The notes under the pieces: model-generated | Told to the model about the DNA's origin: nothing | The model's input: the letters and a program-made list of their open reading frames with translations, nothing else | The model's database searches: none | Assembly (NCBI RefSeq): GCF_001517085.1 | Contig: NZ_LRAC01000120.1 | Span: forward strand, 62,001-126,000 | Direction: 5' to 3' | Source: Paenibacillus sp. DMB5 | GTDB lineage: Bacteria > Bacillota > Bacilli > Paenibacillales > Paenibacillaceae | DNA: 64,000 nt | Shown: positions 15,960-24,388 of the stretch, piece by piece | Position numbering within the stretch: the stretch's first letter is position 1 | Layout: every line of letters begins with the position of its first letter | Translations under genes and position numbers: made by a program

Positions 15960-18811
15960 CGTTTATCCCCTCCGATCGTTAAGATAATGTTCATCGCCAC
16001 GCCTACCACTGCCAGATAGACGCCGAGGTCAAATAGCACTGCCGTCGCCAGCTCGACATCCCCAAGAATGGGCAGATGGAAGTGGCCGAAGGCATGACTT
16101 AAAAAAGGAGCGCCAAATAGGAATGACCCTGAGGCCGTCAGAATAGCCAGCAGAAGTCCAACTCCAGTAAGAATCCGGTAATTCACAGGAAATGCCTTAC
16201 GTACCTGATCCATGCCAAAAGCAATCATCATCAGAACAAGCGCAGCCGAAGTCATAAGTGCCCCGATGAAGCCTCCTCCAGGATGGTTATGTCCCGCAAA
16301 AAACAGGTAAAAAGAGAAAACCAGAATAATAATGATAATCCCCTTGGACATGGTCTTCAGGATGACATCGTTACTCCTTAAAGGAACAGCCAGACGCGCT
16401 TCTCCCTGCCGCGGCTGCGTCTGATCCTCTTCCATTCTCAGATTGATCAAACCGTAGATGCCCAGCGAAGCGATGCCGAGAACCATGATTTCAAACAAAG
16501 TATCAAATCCGCGGAAATCTACAAGGATGACATTGACAACATTTTTCCCTCCTGCGAGGTTATAGCTTTCCTTTAAGAAAAACTCAGAGATGGGTTCGAA
16601 CGGACTGCTGCCCATTGCCGCCAGAGCAACCAGCGTTACGGTGACACCGACACCTAATGCAATAATCAGATTTGGCAGTTTAAAGCTTACTCTTTCCTTC
16701 TGCTGTTTCAGCTTAGGCAGATACCGGAAACATAACAGGAACAGGATCACCGACACGGTTTCAATAATCATTTGGGTGAGTGCAAGATCCGGTGCCCGGA
16801 AAAGAACGAACAGCAGCGTCACCATGTAACCGACCCCACCGGTAAACAGGATGGCATTAACCCGTGACTTGGCAAAAGGAACGGCAAAGGCAGCCATAAG
16901 CATTACTGCTATAACGGCCATTTCGTAAAAGGACAATTCCGCATAATGCTCCATGCCAAAGCTGATTCCCGGTTCCCGCAGGAGGACAGCAAGCAGAGAG
17001 ACAATAATAAAACTGAAGATATACAGCAGATAATGGCGGTTCGAGCCGGTCATATATGCATCAGTAATGCGTCTTGATCCCCGTTCCAATAGCTTGAGTG
17101 AAGCATCATACACTCTGTTAAGGGTATTACGTCCTCTGGCTTCGCGGTCCAGCACCCGCAACCGGGAGTAGCCTTTGTACAGCAGCAAGCCGGCAGCTAT
17201 CACACCAAGAGTCATGAAGATCTCCGGTGTCCAGCCATGCCAGAAATGAATGGAGACCCCATATGCTTCCTCAGGAGCGAGAAGCCCGGTGTGAATGGAT
17301 GCCATTGCCGGTTCAATAAGCGTGACAGAGACCAGTTCCGGGAAAAAGGCAAATACCAGCGTAAGAGAAACAAGGATCACCGGAGACAGTAAAAGACCAA
17401 GCGGTGCTTCATGCGGAACTTTGTCCAGCTTGTCTTTATGAAGCTTCCCGCCAAAGGTTTTGAATACGAGAATCATACTGTACACAAAGGTGAACACACT
17501 GGCGATCCAGGCCATTACGGGAAATAGCTGCAACCAGAACCCGGCATCCAGAATATCAAATTCACGGATATTCAGTACGGAAGTAAAGAACATTTCTTTA
17601 CTGAGAAATCCGCTGAACGGCGGCAATCCTGCCATCGAGAATGCCCCCATCAGGGCAACTGAGAAGGTAACCGGCATGAGAGACATGAGTCCGCCCAGCT
17701 TGCGGAGATCGCGGGTCCCCGTCTCATGGTCAATGATGCCTACCACCATAAACAGGCTGCCTTTGAACACGGCATGATTGATGAGATGAAAAAGGGCGGC
17801 TGTAGTCGCCATTGTGTAAAAAAGTGCATCCTGCTTCCCGGCAAAAAAGCCGGCTGCAGAGCCGAGCCCGAGCAATGACATGATCAACCCCAGCTGGCTG
17901 ATCGTGGAGTATGCAAGCAAGGCTTTAAGATCGGTCTGCCGTATAGCTTTAAATGACCCGTAGATGAGGGTAAGCAATCCTGTTGCAGACACCAGCCAGA
18001 ACCACTCCGACTGTCCCGCAAAGACAGGAGTAAGCCGGGCCACCAGGTAAATCCCTGCTTTAACCATCGTCGCCGAGTGAAGATATGCACTTACCGGAGT
18101 TGGAGCCTCCATCGCATCCGGCAGCCAGATATGAAAAGGAAACTGGGCGGATTTCGTAAAGGCTCCCAGCAGAATAAGCAGCATAGCAGGAATAAACATA
18201 GCGTTATCCGTCAAGGTCCCTGCAAGTGCGATAATCTCCCGGATACTGTAAGTGCCAGTCATTACATACAGCAGATTAAACCCGGCAAACATGGCCAGCC
18301 CGCCGAATACCGTGATCAGCATAGACTTCACTGCACCATAACCGGAGCGTTCCCGGCCGTACCAGAAGGCAATGAGTAAAAATGATGATATGCTAGTGAG
18401 TTCCCAGAACCCGTAGAGGATGATCAGATTATCTGAGAGCACAACCCCCAGCATTGCACCCATAAACATGAGCAGGTACACATAAAATCGCCCGATTCCC
18501 TCGGTCTGTTTATCCAGATAATAAATGGAGTACAGCACCACAAGGGCCCCCATCCCGGTAATCAGCAGGACAAATATCAGGCTGAGGCCATCCAGGATCA
18601 GGGTAATATCGACTCCAAAGGACGGCATCCAGGCGATCGTCTCTATCATTGGCTCTCCCGCACGAACCGCCGAAATCCTCAACAGGAAATACGTGAACAG
18701 GACCACTGGAAGAGGCAGCACAATCCATCCCGGATGGAACCGCCTATTTTGTCTAATGAATAGCATTAATACTGACAGCAAAAATGGAAGCAGAATTACA
18801 ATATGCAGCAC
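15947..18811 (-). CDS. mrpA: Na+/H+ antiporter fused subunits A and B
   Basis: 954 residues from GTG 18811 (AAAGGGG upstream). Residues 1 to about 800 are MrpA: a NuoL-like part with the conserved Glu/Lys helices (YGFWELTSISSFLLI; AFTKSAQFPFHIWLPDAMEAPTPVSAY in two adjacent helices) and a NuoJ-like C-terminal section. Residues about 815-954 match MrpB (LFFAGHNHPGGGFIGALMTS; LFDLGVYLAVVGVAMNIIL), which is a separate gene in B. subtilis, where MrpA and MrpB are about 801 and 143 residues. So this is an A-B fusion and no separate mrpB exists. It starts 36 bp after the usp gene. Confidence 0.93.
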   Translation of the reverse strand: MLHIVILLPFLLSVLMLFIRQNRRFHPGWIVLPLPVVLFTYFLLRISAVRAGEPMIETIAWMPSFGVDITLILDGLSLIFVLLITGMGALVVLYSIYYLDKQTEGIGRFYVYLLMFMGAMLGVVLSDNLIILYGFWELTSISSFLLIAFWYGRERSGYGAVKSMLITVFGGLAMFAGFNLLYVMTGTYSIREIIALAGTLTDNAMFIPAMLLILLGAFTKSAQFPFHIWLPDAMEAPTPVSAYLHSATMVKAGIYLVARLTPVFAGQSEWFWLVSATGLLTLIYGSFKAIRQTDLKALLAYSTISQLGLIMSLLGLGSAAGFFAGKQDALFYTMATTAALFHLINHAVFKGSLFMVVGIIDHETGTRDLRKLGGLMSLMPVTFSVALMGAFSMAGLPPFSGFLSKEMFFTSVLNIREFDILDAGFWLQLFPVMAWIASVFTFVYSMILVFKTFGGKLHKDKLDKVPHEAPLGLLLSPVILVSLTLVFAFFPELVSVTLIEPAMASIHTGLLAPEEAYGVSIHFWHGWTPEIFMTLGVIAAGLLLYKGYSRLRVLDREARGRNTLNRVYDASLKLLERGSRRITDAYMTGSNRHYLLYIFSFIIVSLLAVLLREPGISFGMEHYAELSFYEMAVIAVMLMAAFAVPFAKSRVNAILFTGGVGYMVTLLFVLFRAPDLALTQMIIETVSVILFLLCFRYLPKLKQQKERVSFKLPNLIIALGVGVTVTLVALAAMGSSPFEPISEFFLKESYNLAGGKNVVNVILVDFRGFDTLFEIMVLGIASLGIYGLINLRMEEDQTQPRQGEARLAVPLRSNDVILKTMSKGIIIIILVFSFYLFFAGHNHPGGGFIGALMTSAALVLMMIAFGMDQVRKAFPVNYRILTGVGLLLAILTASGSFLFGAPFLSHAFGHFHLPILGDVELATAVLFDLGVYLAVVGVAMNIILTIGGDKRWNS

Positions 18812-18847
18812 GGCTTAGTACCCCTTTCTATTACTCATCTATTGTTC

Positions 18848-19480
18848 TCACTGGGGCTTAACCCATTCATTTTGTACGATTTTTAGGTATTGAGCATCAC
18901 CGTTGTTCACAACTTTAAAAAGACCCGTATTAAAGTCCGTATCAAATTCGCGGAAAAAGGTGCCCTTCGTTGCTTCCTGGCCGGAAGGCTCTTCCATGAG
19001 AATATAACGGTCGCCATTCTTGACCAGATACGCAGTAAAGCCACGCTCGTGCGTTTGCTCGAGCAACTCCGGATATCGCTGTACTGCAACAATATGCAGA
19101 TCAATTGTGCCGACCAGCTCCATCAAATCATTGATGAAGCTGCCGCGCGTAATCTCCTGCCACCGTGTTTGGCTTGACTGTCCCAGCACAATTTGGGTCA
19201 CCTTGTTCTCCCGGGCGGTTTCTACGATAACCTGTGCTGTCTTTTTACCGTGGCATTTGCGGTACAGGAATAGTCCCCCGGCATCCTTCGTCTGCTTCTC
19301 CCAGCCTGAAAGATACAGCTGGTTTTCCGGGTTGTATTCATTATCACCGGTGGAGTCAACAGTAAGGACAACAAGTGGAGCCTGAAGCTTCCTGGCCAGT
19401 TCGCTCCCTCTCTGAATTAAACGTTGTCCATGCGGGCCATAATGCACACAGACCATAATACTCTCCTTGATCATCTCCAT
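18848..19480 (-). CDS. Universal stress protein, KdpD-type Usp domain
   Basis: 210 residues. The first 140 form a Usp alpha/beta fold like the one in the K+ sensor KdpD: IMVCVHYGPHGQRLIQRGSELA at the start and the nucleotide-contact GQSSQTRWQEITRGSFINDL near residue 100. The remaining about 70 residues are polar strands not typical of Usp. GGAGGG precedes ATG 19480. As first gene of the usp-mrp operon it may sense cation or nucleotide status (Usp domains in this branch can bind ATP or c-di-AMP; inference). Confidence 0.75.
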   Translation of the reverse strand: MEMIKESIMVCVHYGPHGQRLIQRGSELARKLQAPLVVLTVDSTGDNEYNPENQLYLSGWEKQTKDAGGLFLYRKCHGKKTAQVIVETARENKVTQIVLGQSSQTRWQEITRGSFINDLMELVGTIDLHIVAVQRYPELLEQTHERGFTAYLVKNGDRYILMEEPSGQEATKGTFFREFDTDFNTGLFKVVNNGDAQYLKIVQNEWVKPQ

Positions 19481-19521
19481 TCGAAACCCTCCATAAGTAA
19501 ATTATTTCCAGAAAACAACGC

Positions 19522-19547
19522 AAAAAGAGCCCGCTGTTGGCAGGCTC
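19522..19547 (-). terminator. Terminator of the alpha/beta hydrolase gene
   Basis: GAGCC (19527-19531 on +) pairs with GGCTC (19543-19547); on the minus strand the hairpin is followed by CTTTTTG. Confidence 0.6.
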
Positions 19548-19616
19548 CTCCGGTTTAAACGATATACAATTGGCTTTATTATATAGTCCTCATGAGAGAA
19601 AGTAAAGAAAACTTAT

Positions 19617-20372
19617 TTACTGCATTAACCAGTCATCCAACGCTTGAACGACACTCTGCAGCTGTTCCTCTTCGCTAATCCCGGGCGTATGATCGCCTTT
19701 TTGCATGCCGTATGATCCGAACTGCCCGTGATTGCCTCCTTCAATATTGACAAATGTTGTATCCTCCGGGAGATTGGCTTTAGTCTTCTCCCATTCCTTC
19801 CAGTTTAATACGCCGTCATCGGTTCCAGTAATTTGTAATGCGGATAAGCCGGCTGCGTCTAAGCTTCCCCCATCATCGGCGTAAGAAGCCAAGTAGAAAA
19901 TTCCTTCAAGCTTCCCTGTATGCTCTGATGCATAACGGGATGCAAAAGCGCCGCCCAGTGAGTGGCCGCCAATCACATAAGCTTCATCAGGATGTTCTGC
20001 AATGAAGGTATCAGCCCTGTTCTGGCCAAAGATAGCCAAATTCAGGGGCATCTTGGCAATGTATACCCGGTGGCCGCGCTCTGCCATTGCTCTGGCGAGA
20101 GGCGAGTAGCTTGCAGGTTCTACCAGCCCCCCGGGATAGAATATGATATTAGGCTCCACAGCCTCTGCCGACTCCGGCTCAAACCGGTACCCCTCTTTGA
20201 CTTCGGTAACACGGACTTGACTGTCGCTTTGCATGGCCGCTTCAGCGAGTTTGGACGGGCTGTATGTAACTGATGAGAGATAGATCAGCACTCCTGCCAC
20301 TAGGGCAACGGCGATTACGCTTGTCCATATCAGTATCTTTTTCCATCTGCTCTTGCGTTTCACCGTTTTCAA
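19617..20372 (-). CDS. Membrane-anchored alpha/beta hydrolase
   Basis: 251 residues from TTG 20372 (AAGGTGG 7 bp upstream). A basic N-terminus and one helix (about 13-31) anchor it, with the catalytic domain outside. Serine nucleophile elbow GGHSLGGAF near residue 137, acid in TGTDDGVLN near 190 and His in GGNHGQFG near 217 complete the triad; this is the alpha/beta hydrolase 5 family. Substrate unknown. It is divergent from the TetR gene at 20503, with a 28-bp palindrome in the shared control region, so it is very likely repressed by that regulator. Confidence 0.8.
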   Translation of the reverse strand: MKTVKRKSRWKKILIWTSVIAVALVAGVLIYLSSVTYSPSKLAEAAMQSDSQVRVTEVKEGYRFEPESAEAVEPNIIFYPGGLVEPASYSPLARAMAERGHRVYIAKMPLNLAIFGQNRADTFIAEHPDEAYVIGGHSLGGAFASRYASEHTGKLEGIFYLASYADDGGSLDAAGLSALQITGTDDGVLNWKEWEKTKANLPEDTTFVNIEGGNHGQFGSYGMQKGDHTPGISEEEQLQSVVQALDDWLMQ

Positions 20373-20413
20373 TAGTTAACCACCTTTACTCATAATCATT
20401 TTAAATATAAAAT

Positions 20414-20441
20414 TAATTATATTTACCGGTAAGTATAATTA
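20414..20441. promoter_or_regulatory. 28-bp palindromic operator (TetR)
   Basis: TAATTATA.TTACCGGTAA.TATAATTA is symmetrical around CCGG with one mismatched pair. It sits between the divergent hydrolase and TetR genes and overlaps the AT-rich region where both promoters should be, the usual place for an autoregulated TetR operator. Confidence 0.7.
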
Positions 20442-20502
20442 CAAGCAGGTTTTGCTTAATGGCGGGTGTTTGTCATAATATATTCATGAAGGAGCGTGTG
20501 CA

Positions 20503-21120
20503 ATGCCAGAGAAATCAGCAAAACGCTTGCCTGGGAGACCCAGACAGGCGGACACGGATACAACGATTCATCAGACAATTATTTCGGCTGCTGCCGCATT
20601 ATTCAAGGAATATGGCTATGAATCGGTCTCGCTGCAGCAAATCGGAAATCAATGCGGCGTGTCGAAACAAACCATCTATTATCATTTTGCGAGTAAACCC
20701 GAATTATTCAAGGTTGCCATGACAACCATGCTTCATAATATCCGGACAGTCACTGCCCGGTTGCTGGATGAAGCTGATCATCTTGAACAAGGTTTGTTGC
20801 GATTGGCAGAAGCCAGATTGGCTAATCCCCATGCCGAGATTGTAACGATGATGAGAGAAGCTGAGAAGTTTCTTGAAGAGGAGCAAATTCTGGCTATCCG
20901 CGAAGCTGAGCAGGATATTCATGATTTGCTGGCAGACTATTTCAGGCTTGGCATGAATCAGCAGCAGCTTCGTGAGGAGGACCCATTGTTTCTGGCGGAG
21001 ACCTTTTCAACCTTGATGCTGATGGGTAATCGCGATAATGCCTCCCAGAGGTATGAATCTCCTCTCATCTTCGGTCAAAAGCTGGTAGCCCTCTTTCTTC
21101 AGGGAGCAAGGGCAACTTGA
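20503..21120 (+). CDS. TetR family regulator
   Basis: 205 residues. N-terminal helix-turn-helix with the TetR pattern AAALFKEYGYESVSLQQIG and CGVSKQTIYYHFASKPELFK (about residues 30-72); the helical C-terminal half should bind a ligand and dimerise. AAGGAG 8 bp before ATG 20503. Divergent from the hydrolase gene, with a palindromic operator between them; a terminator follows. The ligand is unknown. Confidence 0.88.
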   Translation: MPEKSAKRLPGRPRQADTDTTIHQTIISAAAALFKEYGYESVSLQQIGNQCGVSKQTIYYHFASKPELFKVAMTTMLHNIRTVTARLLDEADHLEQGLLRLAEARLANPHAEIVTMMREAEKFLEEEQILAIREAEQDIHDLLADYFRLGMNQQQLREEDPLFLAETFSTLMLMGNRDNASQRYESPLIFGQKLVALFLQGARAT

Positions 21121-21132
21121 TCTCCTAACTCT

Positions 21133-21181
21133 AAAAAGACGCTCACGTCCCCGCAATGATCTGCGGATGGAAGCGTCTTTT
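21133..21181 (+). terminator. Terminator of tetR
   Basis: AAAAAGACGCT pairs with AGCGTCTTTT, with an inner CCGCA/TGCGG stem. Confidence 0.75.
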
Positions 21182-21193
21182 CCCAATGGAACT

Positions 21194-21481
21194 TTAGGCA
21201 ATGCATTCACGGCTTAAATTACGCCTCCTCCAATAGCAGCTGCTGTGAATGATATAGGTCCAAACAGACTTATAGCAGGATGCTGTCATTTTGAATGACC
21301 AGTTCATAGTTGTGGATTCCCAGATTGACTCTACTGGAGAAGGAAGCAGGATTAGCCGGAGTAATATTACTTGTGCTGTGGCCAGCCCCGCCCCGGCCCC
21401 AATGATTCCAGCAAAAGGAATCGCCATAAAAAAATCAACCCATTTCAGAATGAGCTGATTACTTATTAGACTCTTATTTAG
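21194..21481 (-). pseudogene. Possible decayed small gene
   Basis: Coding-like peptide pieces occur in different minus-strand frames in order: MAIPFAGIIGAGAGLATAQ from ATG 21427 (with open frame LILKWVDFF upstream of it), then PASFSSRVNLGIHNYELVIQ in a shifted frame ending TAA, then FGPISFTAAAIGGGVI ending TAA in a further shift. None has a clear ribosome binding site. This pattern suggests a small glycine-rich membrane or spore protein broken by frameshifts. It could also be noise; no family is recognised. Confidence 0.25.
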
Positions 21482-21485
21482 ACTA

Positions 21486-21674
21486 TCATTTTAGTAACTT
21501 TTCAGGGTCTTTTACTTTAATTGAAACAACCTCTCCGCAGTTTAAACAAATCGTATAAACCTTCTCTGATCCTACCGCCATTTTTTTGTCCAGCGGCCGA
21601 AGATTTATGTAATCCGTGGCTTGTACAAATGAACTTCCTCCGCAGCTGGTACAATTCTTTTCAGCAATATCCAT
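21486..21674 (-). CDS. Small zinc-ribbon protein
   Basis: 62 residues with two Cys pairs, CTSCGG near residue 8 and CLNCGEVV near residue 43, the spacing of a zinc ribbon; the remainder is short strands. AAGGAGG lies 10 bp upstream of ATG 21674, so it is translated. Such proteins are usually of unknown function, sometimes nucleic-acid associated. Nothing in the neighbourhood indicates a partner. Confidence 0.7.
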   Translation of the reverse strand: MDIAEKNCTSCGGSSFVQATDYINLRPLDKKMAVGSEKVYTICLNCGEVVSIKVKDPEKLLK

Positions 21675-21845
21675 ATTGACTGTTCCTCCTTATTTATCTT
21701 GTTTCCATTCTCAACTTATGTATGGATGCAAAGCTTACCGCTATAAATATGTAACATTATAAGATGTTTTTGAAACAATCTATGACTACTGAACCAGTTG
21801 TAAGCAGCATTTGAGCCCGAATCCTGTGGACACAGGCTCAGGATG

Positions 21846-22778
21846 CTATGGCCTTTTATTACCAATAATATCAGCAATCTTCTGCAATGCATCCGCTGCT
21901 TCCGGGAGCGGCATAATCACGAACACGTGGTTCATTTTGGGATAAACATAGGTATCGATCGCAAACCCCTGGCTGGTCAGTTTCTCGTCAAGCTTTATTG
22001 CATCGGGATATAAGCCTTCATGTGTACCGACAAAATGCGTGATTCTCGCAAGTCCTCTAAAGTCACTGTTAATTGGACTGATAATGGGGGCGGATAATTG
22101 CTGATCTCCTGCCCAGCTGTTTATAATTACGCCTATCCCTCCTGAGGACAGCATAGGGTCAGCCTGTTCATACTCCGGGATCAGCGGATTATCAAAAACC
22201 AGGTCAACCGCGGCAGATAATAAAATGATATCTTTCGGCTGGGGCAATTGTTCCTGCTTTAGAAGCTGCGCCAGAGCAAGGGAAATGTTTCCTCCGGATG
22301 AATCGCCCATAAGGGTCAGTTGTTCCGGACCATCCATAGTTCCCAGTATTTCTTTATACAGGTTCAATAATTTCGGATAAGCATCTTTGTAGCTGTAATG
22401 AGGTACTTTTGGATATAGCGGAGCAATGATTTTGGCATCCATAGACCGGGCAAGCTTATCCATGAACCTCCAGTGGAAAGGCAAAGGCTGTTTCGTCCAG
22501 GCCCCGCCATGTAAATACAGAATTACTTTTTGCGCTGCAGAATTCCGGTCATTGATGGTGAACACCTGCATTCCCTCAAACCGCTGCTCTTTTATATCGC
22601 TGGTCACGGTAATCTTCCCGATCTCATAGGGCTTGGTATTTTCCGAAGCCTCCCGCTTAACAAACTTCCGGGTATTCTCCACACTGGAGAACATTTTTTT
22701 CACACCCAGCAGACGAATGTACTTTTCGATGATAAAGCTGCGGACTGAGCGTCTTTTGTTATGAGTGCGGACTGCCAT
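21846..22778 (-). CDS. Acetyl-esterase-like alpha/beta hydrolase (HSL family)
   Basis: 310 residues with the hormone-sensitive-lipase family features: oxyanion motif LYLHGGAW near residue 86, nucleophile GDSSGGN near 159, acid residue near 250 and HVFV His near 284. The hydrophobic N-terminal region is not a clear signal peptide. GGAGAG 7 bp before ATG 22778. Family members hydrolyse short acyl esters. A hairpin (GAGCC/GGCTC with AGCAT/ATGCT, about 21808-21848) overlaps the gene end and may terminate it. Confidence 0.82.
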   Translation of the reverse strand: MAVRTHNKRRSVRSFIIEKYIRLLGVKKMFSSVENTRKFVKREASENTKPYEIGKITVTSDIKEQRFEGMQVFTINDRNSAAQKVILYLHGGAWTKQPLPFHWRFMDKLARSMDAKIIAPLYPKVPHYSYKDAYPKLLNLYKEILGTMDGPEQLTLMGDSSGGNISLALAQLLKQEQLPQPKDIILLSAAVDLVFDNPLIPEYEQADPMLSSGGIGVIINSWAGDQQLSAPIISPINSDFRGLARITHFVGTHEGLYPDAIKLDEKLTSQGFAIDTYVYPKMNHVFVIMPLPEAADALQKIADIIGNKRP

Positions 22779-22857
22779 GGTTCATCTCTCCAATCCTGTT
22801 TATACGATGTCTTTGTAATTACACCAAGTTCCTTCGTTTAACTCACCTTTTCCCTGC

Positions 22858-22894
22858 ACAAAAAAGACAACAGGTCATAAGCCCTGCTGCCTTG
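22858..22894 (-). terminator. Terminator of the DsbA-like gene
   Basis: On the minus strand AGGCAGCAGG pairs with CCTGTTGTCT (two G-U pairs), followed by TTTTTT. Confidence 0.7.
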
Positions 22895-22915
22895 TATGTT
22901 ACTGATCCTTTTTTA

Positions 22916-23854
22916 TTAACCCAACTTTTCTACATACATTTCATTCATGATGTGCTGGACACGGTATGCACCGGCGGGTAACTCCGACTCAATAAATGCC
23001 GCCACTTTATCCTCGGCAAGTCCATACATCACTTCTATCTCTTTTGAGAAAAGCTTGTGTCCGCCCTCTAGAAGCTGAGACAAGCGTGGTGTCGTCCTTG
23101 GTGTAACCGGATGAGGTGTAATTTGCTGAAGCGCCTGTACGTAAGTATCCAAAGGCCTGGCTCCGACAACTTTTACGCCTTTATTCTCTTCATTAACTAC
23201 AACAATGCTTGGAAATCCCCGTACCCCTAAACGCGCTGACAGCCGGAAGTCCTCATCCAGCAGATCTTGGGCGGAATCAAGCGCAGCTTCATCAACGATT
23301 TGCTGTCCGTCCAGCCCCAACTGGTCAACTAGGGTTATCAGCACCTGCTCTTCACCAATGTTCAGGTTGGATACGAATACTGCCTCCCGGGCGATTCTGA
23401 GAAAATCACCTTCCCTGCCTTCATGCTTGCTTTGTATCACCTTGAACACTCTTGACGGCGGGTAAGACGAAAGAACAGGATTGGTATGCCACAGCGACCC
23501 GTCGATAGGCATACGTGAATGCTCCCCTACTTCTCTCCAGTGCCCGGCAACATCTGCCGGCTTCTGAATACCGTTACCTCCATCGGAAAAACCTTTCCAG
23601 CTCGGCAGTAAGCCGCCCATTACGATTTTCAGATCAAAATATTGGCCGTATTCCTGAATAAAGCGGTTGAGTACAGGCTCCAAAGCCCAGCAATGGGAAC
23701 AAATCGGATCGGTCACATAGTAGAGCGTCACTTTTGTCTCAACTTTATTTAGATCAATGACTTGCATCGGATCTTCACCGGCAACGCCGCAAACTCCTGT
23801 CTCCAGGTCACACATCATATTGGAATCAGTCATTCCTGCATCCACACCCTTCAT
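22916..23854 (-). CDS. DsbA-fold protein, YjbH/SpxH-like
   Basis: 312 residues. Thioredoxin-type DsbA fold with the CxxC motif in DPICSHCWALEPVLNRF (near residue 52) and a cis-Pro loop GVRGFPSIVVV near 213. The CSHCWALEP context resembles YjbH/SpxH, the ClpXP adaptor that delivers Spx for degradation, although that adaptor is usually not next to an HxlR gene; a FrnE-like thiol oxidoreductase is the other option. No signal peptide, so cytosolic. Start is uncertain: ATG 23854 has no good site and ATG 23833 is possible. Divergent from an HxlR regulator, with three dyads between. Confidence 0.72.
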   Translation of the reverse strand: MKGVDAGMTDSNMMCDLETGVCGVAGEDPMQVIDLNKVETKVTLYYVTDPICSHCWALEPVLNRFIQEYGQYFDLKIVMGGLLPSWKGFSDGGNGIQKPADVAGHWREVGEHSRMPIDGSLWHTNPVLSSYPPSRVFKVIQSKHEGREGDFLRIAREAVFVSNLNIGEEQVLITLVDQLGLDGQQIVDEAALDSAQDLLDEDFRLSARLGVRGFPSIVVVNEENKGVKVVGARPLDTYVQALQQITPHPVTPRTTPRLSQLLEGGHKLFSKEIEVMYGLAEDKVAAFIESELPAGAYRVQHIMNEMYVEKLG

Positions 23855-23876
23855 TTACATTTTAGAGGATTTCGTT

Positions 23877-23964
23877 TACTATCGTTTCCATAGTATGATT
23901 ATATTTTGTATAAATATTTTAACAAGTACTATTATTAATAATACCTAGTATAAAATATATACTA
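23877..23964. promoter_or_regulatory. Three dyads between dsbA-like and hxlR genes
   Basis: TACTAT-N7-ATAGTA (23877-23895), TATTATTAATAATA (23930-23943, perfect) and TAGTATA-N5-TATACTA (23946-23964, perfect). TACT..AGTA half-sites match the type bound by YodB/HypR-like HxlR regulators. The third overlaps the region just before the hxlR ribosome site, the first lies near the dsbA-like start. Confidence 0.6.
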
Positions 23965-23978
23965 ATGGAGGAAATCCT

Positions 23979-24320
23979 ATGAAATATGAGATGAGTATGG
24001 ACCAGCTCTGTCCGGCAACCTTTGCTTTTCAGGTAATCGGCGGCAAATGGAATCTGCCCATTCTCGCTTGTTTAAGTGAGGAAGAAAGTATCCGGTACAA
24101 CGAACTGAAAAGAAGGCTTAACGGGATTACTGGCACGACGCTGACCAACTGTCTCAAAGATCTTATAGATCACGGAATTGTGAACCGTCAGCAATACAAT
24201 GAAATCCCTCCCCGGGTAGAATACTCCCTTACTTCCTCCGGCAAGGAGTTAGTTCCTCTTATTCAGTCAATCGTGGCCTGGGGTGAAAGGAACATCCATA
24301 CGCTGAGAAGTGAGTCATAA
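23979..24320 (+). CDS. HxlR family (redox-sensing type) regulator
   Basis: 113 residues: a winged helix with the family pattern IGGKWNLPIL, LKRRLNGITGTTLTNCLKDL and the wing PPRVEYSLT. A Cys at residue 11 in DQLCPATFAF corresponds to the conserved N-terminal Cys of YodB, CatR and HypR, which sense quinones, diamide or hypochlorite by thiol chemistry. GGAGG before ATG 23979. It is divergent from a CxxC thiol-redox gene, so a thiol-stress switch is a reasonable inference. Confidence 0.85.
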   Translation: MKYEMSMDQLCPATFAFQVIGGKWNLPILACLSEEESIRYNELKRRLNGITGTTLTNCLKDLIDHGIVNRQQYNEIPPRVEYSLTSSGKELVPLIQSIVAWGERNIHTLRSES

Positions 24321-24388
24321 TATCACAGCCTTTATTGCGCAGAAATCTATATACTGTAAAAGGAAATTGTTGTGAGGAGGCTGTTTTT

